From Melastoma dodecandrum (lineage: Eukaryota > Streptophyta > Magnoliopsida > Myrtales > Melastomataceae), in contig JARUPY010000290.1 in the NCBI GenBank assembly GCA_029817715.1, positions 6,076,001 to 6,140,000 on the forward strand: 64,000 nt of DNA. The letters run 5' to 3'. The notes beneath the pieces are model-generated. The model saw nothing but the letters and a program-made list of their open reading frames with translations, was not told the origin of the DNA and searched no databases. A program made the translations under genes and the position numbers. Positions 21,527 to 31,568 of this stretch are shown here, piece by piece; within the stretch, counting starts at the first letter, position 1; each line of letters begins with the position of its first letter.

Positions 21527-24230
21527 ATGGCTATGGAGATTACACAAGCTCTACTGTCTGCTCAGTCAGCTGATACAAAGGTTCGAACTGAAGCAGAAGC
21601 CAGCCTAAGGCAATTCCAAGAGCAGAACTTGCCTATGTTTCTTCTGTCTTTGTCATTCGAGCTGTCGAACGATGAAAAACCAATTGAATCACGTCGCCTG
21701 GCTGGTATCGTTCTGAAGAACTCCTTGGATGCGAAAGATGCAGGCAGGAAGAGTGCTCTTGTCCAACAGTGGATGGCCATTGATGTGGCTATTAAGTCCC
21801 AGATTAAGTATCTGCTTGTTAAAACTATTGGCTCGACTACTCAAGAGGCTTGGCATACCTCTGCACAGGTAATTGCCAAAGTAGCTTCCATTGAGATACC
21901 ACAAAAGCAATGGCCTGAGCTGGTCGGGTTGTTGCTCAACAACATGACTCAGAGAGATCAGCCATCATCACTGAAGCAGGCAACCTTGGAGACCTTGGGG
22001 TTTGTATGTGAGGAGATCTCCCATGAAGATCTGTCACAGGCTGAGGTTAATACTATCCTCACTGCCGTGGTTCAAGGCATGAACCTAGCCGAGCACAGTC
22101 TGGAAGTCCGTCTTTCTGCCACCAGGGCATTGTATAATGCTCTAAATTTTGCTGAAGCCAACTTCAACGATGAAAATGAGCGAAACTACATCATGAAGAT
22201 GGTCTGTGAGGCTGCTATTTCAAATGAGACAGATATCAGGCAAGCTGCTTTTGAGTGCCTCGTCTCCATCGCTTCAACATACTACAAGTTGCTTCAGCCT
22301 TATATGCAGACCTTATATGAACTGACTGCAAATGCTGTTAAGGGCGACACAGAGGCAGTTGCCCTTCAGGCAATTGAGTTCTGGAGTTCCATCTGTGATG
22401 AAGAGATAGATCTTCAAGAGTATGAGAATGAGGAGACGGCAGACTCCGGAGCTCCTCATTTCCGCTTTGTGGAGCAGGCTCTGCCAGCCTTGGTGCCTAT
22501 GCTACTGGAAACTTTGCTCAAGCAGGAGGAGGATCAGGATCAGGATGATAACATTTGGAACATTTCTATGGCTGGTGGGACTTGTTTGGGTCTTGTTGCT
22601 AGGACTGTTGGAAATCCTATTGTACCTCTTGTGATGCCTTTTGTGGAAGGAAACATAACAAAATCAGACTGGCGTTGTCGTGAAGCCGCCACATTTGCGT
22701 TTGGTTCAATTCTTGAAGGTCCGACTTTTGAGAAGATTGCCCCTCTAGTTGTCTCAGGCTTGGACTTTCTTCTTAATCTGACAAAAGATGAGAACAATCA
22801 TGTTCGTGATACTACCGCCTGGACTCTTGGACGCATTTTTGAGTTGGTTCATAATCCGGGGCTCGAGATGACCATTATCACATCGGATAACCTTCCGAGA
22901 ATCATCCGGGTGCTTCTCGAGAGCATTAAGGACTCCCCCAATATTGCTCAGAAGATCTGCGGGGCAATTTATTATCTAGCACAAGGGTTTGAAGACGCTG
23001 AATCAGGCTCTTCTCTCCTATCGCCTTACCTACTGGACATAATGACCAGCCTCATGGGCACTGCGGATCGCGTTGACAGCTGTGACTCAAAGCTCCGGTC
23101 TTCTGCATATGAAACCATGAATGAGATGATTAGGTGCTCAAACATTGCTGAATCATCCCAGATAATTTTGCAGCTACTTCCTGTCATCATGAATAAGTTG
23201 TCACAAACATTCAATCTCCAAATTGTGTTGTCAGACGACAGGGAGAAACAAAGTGACCTGCAGGCTTCTCTCTGTGGTGTTCTTCAGGTTATCATCCAAA
23301 AGCTGAGCGGCCATGATGAAACTAAACCGGTGCTGCTTCAGTGTGCAGACCAGATCATGATGTTGTTTCTTCGAGTGTTTGCCTGCCATAGCTCTTCTGT
23401 TCATGAGGAGGCAATGCTTGCTATTGGTGCTCTAGCTTATGCTACTGGTGCGGACTTCTTGAAGTATATGAACGAATTCTACAAGTACTTGGAGATGGGA
23501 TTGCGGAATTTTGAGGAATATCAAGTGTGCTCCATCACGGTGGGGGTTGTTGGTGACATTTGCCGTGCCTTAGATGACAAGATCTTACTGTACTGTGATG
23601 GAATTATGGAGTTACTTCTCAAGGATCTCCAAAGTGATGTTCTGAATCGATCCGTTAAGCCTCCTATATTTTCATGCTTCGGGGACATTGCTCTGGCCAT
23701 AGGCGGGGAGTTTGAAAAATATGCCCCCCATGCACTTCAAATGATGCAGCGGGCTGCCGAGGTTTGTGCGCAGATGGACGCTGATGACGAGGAGTTGACA
23801 GAATATGGGTACCAACTCAAGCGCAGCATCTTCGAAGCTTATTCTGGAATCCTTCAGGGTTTCAAGGAGACGAAGGCTGACTTCATGCTGCCCTATGCTC
23901 CTCACCTCATGCAGTTCGTTGAGCTGGTCTTCAAAGACCGACAGAGGTAACCATCATGTTCAAAATCTTAAATCGCTGTTTTTTTTTTATGGAAATCAAT
24001 TTGTGATTTCATTCTAATTAATGTTTTGTAGGGATGAGGCGGTTACGAAAGCTGTCGTGGCTGTAATAGGCGATCTAGCTGATGCTCTTGGTCCAAACAT
24101 AAAGGTTCTATTTAAGGATCGTTCTTTCTGCCGGGAACTTCTGGTCGAATGTCTTCAATCTGATGACGAGCAGCTCAAGGAGACAGCTACTTGGACCCAG
24201 GGAATGCTCGGTCGTATCATGGTCTCGTGA
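21527..24230 (+). CDS. KPNB1: Importin subunit beta-1 (karyopherin beta)
   Basis: Two coding exons (21527-23946 and 24032-24230) joined at DRQ/RDEAVTKAV give 872 residues, close to the 870 I recall for Arabidopsis KPNB1. The start MAMEITQALLSAQS matches the family start; the upstream in-frame ATG at 21479 lies inside the leader intron. The N-terminal importin-beta domain (RLAGIVLKNSLDAKD) binds Ran. The rest is HEAT repeats, including FWSSICDEEIDLQEYE with the acidic loop and TTAWTLGRIFEL, and KPPIFSCFGDIALAIGGEF near the C-terminus. The protein carries importin-alpha/NLS cargo or direct cargo through the nuclear pore; in Arabidopsis the orthologue affects ABA and drought responses. Fully open, no defects seen. 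Confidence 0.97.
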
Positions 24231-24661
24231 AGCTTCTGGTACTTTTCTTTCTGCATTTTCTTCCCCGAACGGACGTGTATTTACTTGTTGAAAGGTGGTC
24301 TGCATAAGTGTAAGGTAAAGTCGGGCTTAGTTCCTTCCACGTACCCGTGGAAAGTTTTTGGGTTAGGAAAGCAGAGGAGATGCGATGGCTGGGTATGTAG
24401 GACGTGATATTCAAAATCACGTATGGTTGGTTATGCGGGGTAAAACATCTGTTTATCCTCATCCTCTATGAGTCATTTTTATCCATTTCTTGTTCAGTTT
24501 CACTGGTGATATATATAATGGTCGGTTCATATGGAACAGCGATGGTGAAAAGAAAAGAAACGACGAAACAGTTTTGATGTGTTAAACGCTATCTACCTGG
24601 TCCGAAAGATGAGAAGGGGTGGCTTGTTGAAGAAGACGATTCCTGAGAACCCGTGAATGTA
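24231..24661. other. 3' flank, no gene
   Basis: Convergent spacer between importin beta-1 and the lectin-kinase pseudogene. It probably contains both 3' UTRs. Confidence 0.5.
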
Positions 24662-26581
24662 TCAGAGGAGATGATCCCGATGTACTTCATGCTCATCGCT
24701 GTGCTTCTGCTTGAGTCTATGTACTTCATGCTCATAGCTGTACTGCATTGCTTGCCGCATCGAAGGCCTTGTTTGAGGATTATCGTGAGTGCACAGAAGT
24801 CCCAACTTCAGCATGAGTTCCATCTCCTCCGTGTTGTATTCACTCTTCAACCTTGGATCGGCAGCACTTCGGATATCGCCGAGCCTGTGGCACTCGACTA
24901 CCCTTTCAACTAACAGGAAGTTGCCTGATCCGACAGGTCTTCTCCCAGTCGCCACCTCAAGTAGCATGACGCCGAGCATCGGTGCTTGCCGAAGCCTTCC
25001 TGGACCGAGCCAGCTCAGGGCAATGTATCCGACTGTGCCCATAATGTTTGTGATGAGTGAGGTTGCACCGGGCTCATAAAGCCTGGCGAGGCCAAAATTG
25101 CCGAGACGGGCGTTCATCTCGGCGTCAACGAGGACATTGCTCGACTTCACGTCCCAGTGGATCACTACCTTCTCCCATTCTTCCTGGAGGTAAAGCAAAC
25201 CTGCTTTGATTCCTCTGATGATGTGGATTCTCTCATCCTAGCCGAGGACGAAGCCTTCTTTCCGCTTGACGAGCAGGGAGTCGAGGCTTCCGTATGGTAT
25301 GTAATCATACACAAGGAGGAGGTCGTCCTTCCTCTTGCACTATCCTTGGAGATGGACGAGGTTCTTGTGCCTTAATCTGCCGAGGCTCTCAATCTCTGCC
25401 ACAAGCTCTTGCATCCCTTGGATCGAATTTCGAGATATCTTCTTCACCGCCACTTCACAACCGTTGGAAGGCAGGATTCCCTGGTACACAGCTCCGAAGC
25501 CCCCGGTCCCGATGAGCTTGGTCTTGTTAAAACCTCTCGTTGCCTCGTGAAGGTCTTTGTACTGGAACCTGCAAGGGCTGTTCAACTCCACTCAAGATTT
25601 TCCTGCCGTCGCCTTCGTCTTACCACAACAGTGGTCACCAACATTGCGATTAATAAAAACGCCACCGTGGACAACACCGCAATGACTACAATGATTTGCC
25701 ACTTGTAAGAAGACGAATCCTGATCTTGGATAGGAGGCAGAGGAAGCAGGGTTTGATTCAGTGGCGTAGCGGTTCCGTTCACCTTGAAACTCCAACCAGA
25801 ACATAGTGAAAGCTCGTCGTCTATCCTGTCGCAGCCGAGAATCCGGCGTACATGTCCTCGAGGAGAATGCTGGTCAGGTTCACCTTCTCCGACAAGAGGG
25901 GCCTCACTGGCTTTGCTTCACTGATGGGCGCGATTGTCACGTTCACCAGCTGACTTTCGCCATCATAATCTATCCAAGCCTGAATAGGCTGGCCACTCTC
26001 CAGCGGGATCTCCTTGTTGTTGGCGCCGCCATCCTTGTAGTGACCAGCCGGTTCCGTAGCCACCGACTTCATCCCATTCACATTGATCCCCACGTGGTTC
26101 CCCTTATAATCCGCGTTCGAGTTGTATCCGTTCACCGTATCGAACTCCACCACGAACATATGATTAATCGGGTCGTTATCAGTGGTGGAGTTGAAGACCC
26201 GAGATAATGCTCAGCCTCCGTGGCGGGAAATTTGGACAAGGGCGCAACGACGAACGCCAGGCCGTGCCCTCCCTGCCCGTGGGAACTCGACGGCCGTATC
26301 GCGAACACGAACTGGGTGCTAAAAGAAGAAGCGTATGATGACGGCTGGGAGCCTTTTGGGAACATCCGGACAGGATCGGGATAGAACGCGTGGCCGATGT
26401 AGTCATCCGACACATTGGCGAGCTTCAACGCGCCACTGGACTTGACCACGGAGGCACCGTCGAGGGCGAGGGCCGTGCCATTAAAGCCGTCGAACACGAA
26501 CTCATCCGCGTCCCGGGACAGAACTAAGGCGGGAAACAACAACAACAAAAACAGGAACAGGACGGCGGGGGCATCCGCCAT
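24662..26581 (-). pseudogene. L-type lectin receptor-like kinase (LecRK) pseudogene
   Basis: From ATG 26581 it has a signal peptide, a legume-lectin domain (DEFVFDGFNG, STQFVFAIRPSS, GGHGLAFVVAPL, FVVEFDTVNGYNSN), a membrane segment (IIVVIAVLSTVAFLLIAMLVTTVVV) and a kinase domain (FQYKDLHEATRGFNKTKLIGTGGFGAVYQG). Defects: a one-base deletion near 26190, TAG at 25821-25823, shifts near 25780 and 25595, and TAG at 25340-25342 and 25238-25240, both where Trp is expected. Catalysis is also lost: HRD reads HWD (about 25151-25159), DFG reads NFG (about 25089-25097), and the APE region is scrambled by a shift. The 3' end has a partial 39-bp tandem repeat (24681-24748). Intact relatives sense extracellular ligands at the plasma membrane; this copy cannot. 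Confidence 0.93.
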
Positions 26582-26916
26582 TCTAAGAGATAATAATAAT
26601 AATAATAATCCAAATGATAAGGACAACATGATGATGATGAAGTGATTGAGGGGATGTGTTTGCGTATCGTGTACTCCAATAAATGGAATAAATCACAAGA
26701 CTCGAATTGACAGGTTGGTTGGATTAGTCATCCTGGGAAAGCTTAAGCTTGAAACAAACTTAAACATCTATTCATTTACGTGCTGAATTAATTACCGGAT
26801 TAATATAATATAAATACCCACCACCCCCCTAATCATCTTCCCAATTACCCCTTAATCCATTTTCTTAATCCTTGATTCACTTTATACTGTAAAGTTTGTG
26901 AGGAGTAAGTAAACAT
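26582..26916. other. Divergent spacer between LecRK and GRAS remnants
   Basis: It contains an AAT microsatellite (about 26588-26608) and a duplicated copy of the GRAS promoter. A TATA-like tataaatac lies at about 26810-26818 before the ATG of the broken GRAS copy. Confidence 0.5.
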
Positions 26917-28230
26917 ATGATGCAGTCAACAGCATTTGTTCATTCCTGGCCTATCCTCAACGACGCCAGCGATTCCCCTGCTCCAGTTGCCGTCACCGGC
27001 CCTGGGGTCGGAGGTTAATTGGCCGATGACGCGTCCATAAAAAATAGTCTATGAACGGATAGATATTATTTAGAGGGGACGTGAACATTTAGATCATCAC
27101 CGAGTATAACTAAGGTCAAGATAGACCGATTAATTGTATATATAAGTTATACTTAAGGGTATCATGAGATTGGGGTTACTGGACACGACCCGCTTTAAAG
27201 GATTCCATATATTAAACATCATTGGTCAATCCTCTTTATGAACGAATATAACTAATCTTTTGATTTGAGACCTTCATTTATTTTATGCGTGGAGTTTACA
27301 CGCTTTGACGTCGTTAAAAGTAATTTTTAACCGAATTGTGAGTAATACGATTATTGGGTGTGTGACAAAGCATAGAGTGTTGAGTCAATATAGGATTCAT
27401 CGTTGTGGATTAGAGAGTTGACATCTAGGCCACTTAATAGAGATATTAGTGATTCTAAAATCCATGGTCATAGTAATCGGTTTATAGTGGTTTATGGTTC
27501 ATGACCATTATTCTATAACGTTAAATGGCTGAAAACTGTTGTTAAACGGTTACCTTAATTTGTGTATGGACTTACGCTACCTCCGTGTATAGAACCTATA
27601 GGGTCGCACGCAATAGCACGTTATCATGAACAATATGTTAAGTTCTAGTGGATACTAGAATTTGATCTCAATCATAATTAATTGAATTATTAATTTATTC
27701 AGCATAAATGGAAGCTAATGGCTTTTAAAGTGGACTTATTAGACGGGCCGTTGTTTATTTTATTTTAATATGGGCTAAGGCCCAAGTGCCTAAGTTTGTC
27801 CATAGAAATAAGAGAGTTTGGCACTAGAATTAAAGTGACTTTCGATCTCTTGTAAATTAGCTTCCAAGAAAACAGACGTGTGTCTCGAGGGCTAGCACCA
27901 AATGGATAAATTGTTACTGGCATGCGTATTCAGAATAAAGGCAAGGTGACTCGATATCCATTTTCTTGAGCATATGTATACGTATCACAATTTCCTAATT
28001 TTCTGCACAATTTCATTAAAATTTACTTCTGATGTATGCATAGAGACCCATCATATTCAACTCCGCACCAGTACAACTTTGAGCAGACAGAGAGGCTACT
28101 GCTCGATCACGGAAGGACTTGCGGAGTGAAATTTGACAGTTGAGCAGGTCAGAATCAAGCGATTAGCTTACTCACTGAGGGGAAAGAGCTGTGCAGGTGA
28201 ATGGACCGTGTTCAACTGTATAGATCAACA
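26917..28230 (+). pseudogene. Broken tandem copy of the NSP2-like GRAS gene
   Basis: Bases 26917-27046 match the first ~150 bases of the intact gene at 29224 (MMQSTAFVHSWPI), and a stop follows at about 27016. Homology then jumps: 28043-28230 matches the region around NFERTERLLLDQGRTCGVNLTVE ... GEWTVFNC of the intact gene (about 30050-30210). The ~670 bp expected between are replaced by about 1 kb of unrelated AT-rich sequence (27047-28042). Everything 3' of about 28230 is gone. The promoter block is duplicated as well, so the copy arose by tandem duplication followed by a replacement rearrangement. Confidence 0.85.
27047..28042. other. AT-rich filler inside the broken GRAS copy, possible old LTR remnant
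   Basis: There is no coding potential. The composition (gggtcgcacgc, ggcccaagtgcc, aataagagagtttggcact) resembles plant retrotransposon LTRs, but I found no paired end, no target duplication and no internal domain. The mobile-element origin is therefore a guess. Confidence 0.3.
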
Positions 28231-29115
28231 TCAGCACAAAGATTCAATACAATCTTTTTTTATTATTTCATTTGATTATTCAAAAGATCGAATCCACAAG
28301 GTGGATAGGAATTCGAGACAGGCGGGTAAGCTGGAAGCTGGAATGCTCTTACACAATACGCAAGGAGATATTTACGTCGATGAGTCCTAAGGATGAAGTC
28401 CCCCCCCCAGTGGTAATAATGTGAGGAGAGACCGTATCTTGCGGGAAAGTTTGAACCCTTCAGAATTTACTTTCTTCTTCTTTGGTCTCCCTTTCAAATT
28501 ATAATAATAATAATAATAAACCCTGTCATTCATGGACCTTCATATTGGATTGTTTCGACAATACATTCACATCGATCGTGTCAATTTCGGTTTAAAGTTT
28601 TACATGAATAAAGTATCGAAAACCCAACCCAATTCGGTTGGGGACTCTCCCAAAACAAATAAGTAAAAATAACCCCCCCTTTCATTTGATTCCATGCTTA
28701 TCCCAAAAAAAAAAAAAGAAAAAAGAAACCAGCAGTCTTATACCAATGATAATGTATATTTTTGTGGCTCTAAACCTTTTATTTAAAACTATGCGGTTTT
28801 TAACACATTTTTACGAACCGGGACCGCTCTAAAATGATTATGTAAATGTCTGAAAATTATGAGTCTTTATATAATTAAACATGTCCTAACCTTAACAAAA
28901 TGAAAATAATTGATATATAAAAAAATATTGATGTAATTATTTTTAATTCGTTTTTGGTTGAGTTAAAAGGGAATAAGAAGGAGGAGGAGACGGTTCGTGT
29001 TGGGAAAGGTTAAACGTGACCTGTTTATTATTAAAGAAAGATGGGTTTGTTTAGTTTGACGGGAAACCGAGTTAATGATTATTATTTTGTTAGTTTTTGG
29101 GGGGAGGAGGGTGGG
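28231..29115. other. Intergenic / promoter region of the NSP2-like gene
   Basis: It contains a C run (about 28399-28407), an AAT microsatellite (28499-28519), an A-rich stretch at about 28706-28728 and otherwise AT-rich DNA. No gene is seen. Confidence 0.5.
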
Positions 29116-29119
29116 TTAA

Positions 29120-29127
29120 TATAAATA
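29120..29127 (+). promoter_or_regulatory. TATA box of the NSP2-like GRAS gene
   Basis: TATAAATA lies 97 bp before the ATG. The same arrangement is present before the duplicated broken copy, so the two share a duplicated promoter. Confidence 0.55.
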
Positions 29128-29223
29128 TCCCCCACACCCCTAATTATCACCATCATCACCATCATCCTCATCCTAATTTAGCCCTAAGTTTCTTAATCCC
29201 TGATTAACTGTGAGACGTAAAAC

Positions 29224-30765
29224 ATGATGCAGTCAACAGCATTTGTTCATTCCTGGCCTATCCACGACGACTACGCCAGCGATCCCCTGTTCCAGCTGCC
29301 GTCGCCGCCCCCGGGCTCGTTCGACCTTCCCTTCCCTCTGTCTCGCCTCGGAGGTTACTTGGCCTATGACGCGTCCACGACCGACTTTGATGCACTCCTG
29401 AGTTCCGATCAGATGGAGGGAATTTATGATTGCCTTGGCTTGACGACGACCACGAGCCAGGAGACTTGGAGTTTCGGCTCCCCTTCGGTGCAGGCGTCGA
29501 GCGGAGTGGGCCGAGGGTGGAGTCCCAGCTCTTCGCTTTGGACCGACGAGAGGATGTGTACCGTGGACGATTCCTTGGATTCTGCGACGCTGACTCTGCC
29601 TTGTGAAGGTATGGAGATTGACGGTATGCTCGTCCTGCATCACCTCCTCGTGGGTTACGGAGAGGCAGTGGATTGCGGGCAGAACGAGCTTGTGGAGGTG
29701 ATGGCCAGGCGTATTGCGGATAAGTCGAATCCGCTGGGGAGAGTTCACGAGCGGCTAGCGTACCATCTGTTTAGGGACTGCGATGGCGAGGGAGAGTACC
29801 TCGAGCAGGAATCTCGCAAGAACTTCGAGGCGGCCTTGGCTGCGTTCTATCAGGTGTATCCTTACGGCAGATTCGCCCATCTGGCGGCGAATTGTGCCAT
29901 ACTGGAGTCCATCCCCAGCGGAACCAGGACGCTTCGTGTAGTTGACTTAGGCCTTGGAGAGGGCATCCAGTGGGCTCTGATGCTCGAGTCGATCGCGCGG
30001 AGATGTGGGGAAGTGAAATTGACATATGTGACACACGAAGGAGAGGATTCAACTCCCCACCGGTACAACTTTGAGCGGACAGAGAGGCTACTGCTCGATC
30101 AAGGAAGGACTTGTGGCGTGAATTTGACAGTTGAAAGGGTCAGAATCGCGCAACTGGCTGACTCACTGAGGGGAACGAGATGTGCAGGCGAATGGACCGT
30201 GTTCAACTGCATGTCCGGGCTACCACATACTGCGAGGGATACAAGCAGAAGGACGGCAGTGGATTTCATGAGCGTCGCCGTGGAATTCCTGTCGGATTCC
30301 GTGAACTACTTTGGAAACAGACGGGGTATCCTCGTCGTCGGGGAAGGAAGCCCAAGTGGGATGCCATTGGGACACTCCACCAGCTTCGGGGAGTTCTTCG
30401 AGAAGTGCTTGAATCACTACAGTTCACTCCTGGAATCAATGGAGACAGAATCCCTCGCTAGCCTCCCCGAGGCAAGGATTGCGATGGAGTCCCTTTTCGT
30501 ATCGCCCTTCATTTCTGCACAACATTGGCTGCAAAGGTGGGAGGAAGTGAGGAACGGCTTTGGACCAGAACTCATTGAGAACTGCGCTGTTCTAGATGGC
30601 TTTCCGATCAGCAGATCAAATCTGATGGAAACCCAAGAACTAATTAAGGAGACGTGCGGTTTCGACGTGAAGATTGCCGAGAAAGACAATGCAATAGTCT
30701 TAGAATACAGAGGAAATCCCATGGCTAGAGTTTCAACATGGGATTGCAGACCAAAGAAATTGTAA
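29224..30765 (+). CDS. NSP2: GRAS transcription factor, NSP2-like
   Basis: A single exon of 513 residues, as usual for GRAS genes. The N-terminus is variable and acidic/Ser-rich. The GRAS domain follows: LVLHHLLVGYGEAVDCGQ (LHR I, residues ~138-155), the VHIID equivalent VVDLGLGEGIQWALM (~239-253), where NSP2 proteins carry a MGEGVQW-type motif, then LASLPEARIAMESLF and SPFISAQHWLQRWEEV, and the SAW end RVSTWDCRPKKL. NSP2 acts in the nucleus with NSP1 in strigolactone production and in nodulation/mycorrhizal signalling. I did not see the miR171h target site known from legume NSP2. The closest-family call is from the motif wording, so another NSP2-clade member is possible. A broken tandem duplicate lies upstream. 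Confidence 0.8.
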   Translation: MMQSTAFVHSWPIHDDYASDPLFQLPSPPPGSFDLPFPLSRLGGYLAYDASTTDFDALLSSDQMEGIYDCLGLTTTTSQETWSFGSPSVQASSGVGRGWSPSSSLWTDERMCTVDDSLDSATLTLPCEGMEIDGMLVLHHLLVGYGEAVDCGQNELVEVMARRIADKSNPLGRVHERLAYHLFRDCDGEGEYLEQESRKNFEAALAAFYQVYPYGRFAHLAANCAILESIPSGTRTLRVVDLGLGEGIQWALMLESIARRCGEVKLTYVTHEGEDSTPHRYNFERTERLLLDQGRTCGVNLTVERVRIAQLADSLRGTRCAGEWTVFNCMSGLPHTARDTSRRTAVDFMSVAVEFLSDSVNYFGNRRGILVVGEGSPSGMPLGHSTSFGEFFEKCLNHYSSLLESMETESLASLPEARIAMESLFVSPFISAQHWLQRWEEVRNGFGPELIENCAVLDGFPISRSNLMETQELIKETCGFDVKIAEKDNAIVLEYRGNPMARVSTWDCRPKKL

Positions 30766-31568
30766 AGGATTCAGATGGATAGATCTTCGAGTAGCGATCC
30801 GCGTTGTATGTAATCCAGCACTATAGATTGTATAGATGAACATCGAATTAAGTTCGGATACACACTTTCTCAGCGAGTTCTTCATTTGAGTATTGAAGTA
30901 ACGTTTGGAGCTTTCCCGCTCTTGCAGCATACCGAACTGTCTACTTTGCCTTCGGAAGACTGGACATCTCCGGCTGACGATGCCCGGCAGGCTGCTGGTA
31001 GCTGGCTGCCCTGGTAGGCCTTGCATATGTAGCTCATGAAATTTGGGAAATCCTGTAATCGACGATTATATCAACAATGGTGAGATGAGACATGTTCCGT
31101 TGCAGTGATGACCTGGTTAGCCATGAAGCAGGATCAAGTGTTAGAATTTCTCTTTGGAAGTCGAACGAACATTCATGAGTAAAGTCTGAGACTTATTATA
31201 AGAACCACTTCGTATCATTATTTTCGAAATTTTGAAATTATATATTCGATTTCATAATTCTTTTCCACATTAAAATGGTACAAGCCCGCCCAGAAAGTGC
31301 GCAGATATTAGTATATATCGAACTTTATATTACCTTTCCTAAGTATAAGAAATATGAGCAATATTCTGCTTAACTGTCCGGCCCATCCCAGCCCATCCAA
31401 AATATACGTATCAGGCCCATTGGACCATGGGCTAAGCCCAATCAGCAATCCTGAAAATTTATGACGTCATTTACCCACCATTTCCCACGAGACAAACCGC
31501 AGCTCTTCCTCTCCGACCACCTTGGACTTCCGTTCCATCGTCCGAACCACTTCCGCCGCCTCCCGACG
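30766..31568. other. Intergenic, NSP2-like 3' flank and TIC56 5' flank
   Basis: No gene is seen. GGCCCA/TGGGCT-type motifs at about 31370-31440 (ggcccatcccagcccatcc, ttggaccatgggctaagccca) resemble site II elements common before plant housekeeping genes, and they sit about 150 bp upstream of the TIC56 ATG. Confidence 0.45.

Noticed and set aside
27047..28042. A solo LTR inside the broken GRAS copy
   Set aside because: No TG...CA ends with matching target duplication could be found; kept only as a low-confidence remark.
29233..29748. 171-codon minus-strand frame under the NSP2-like gene
   Set aside because: Antisense shadow of a GC-rich single-exon gene.
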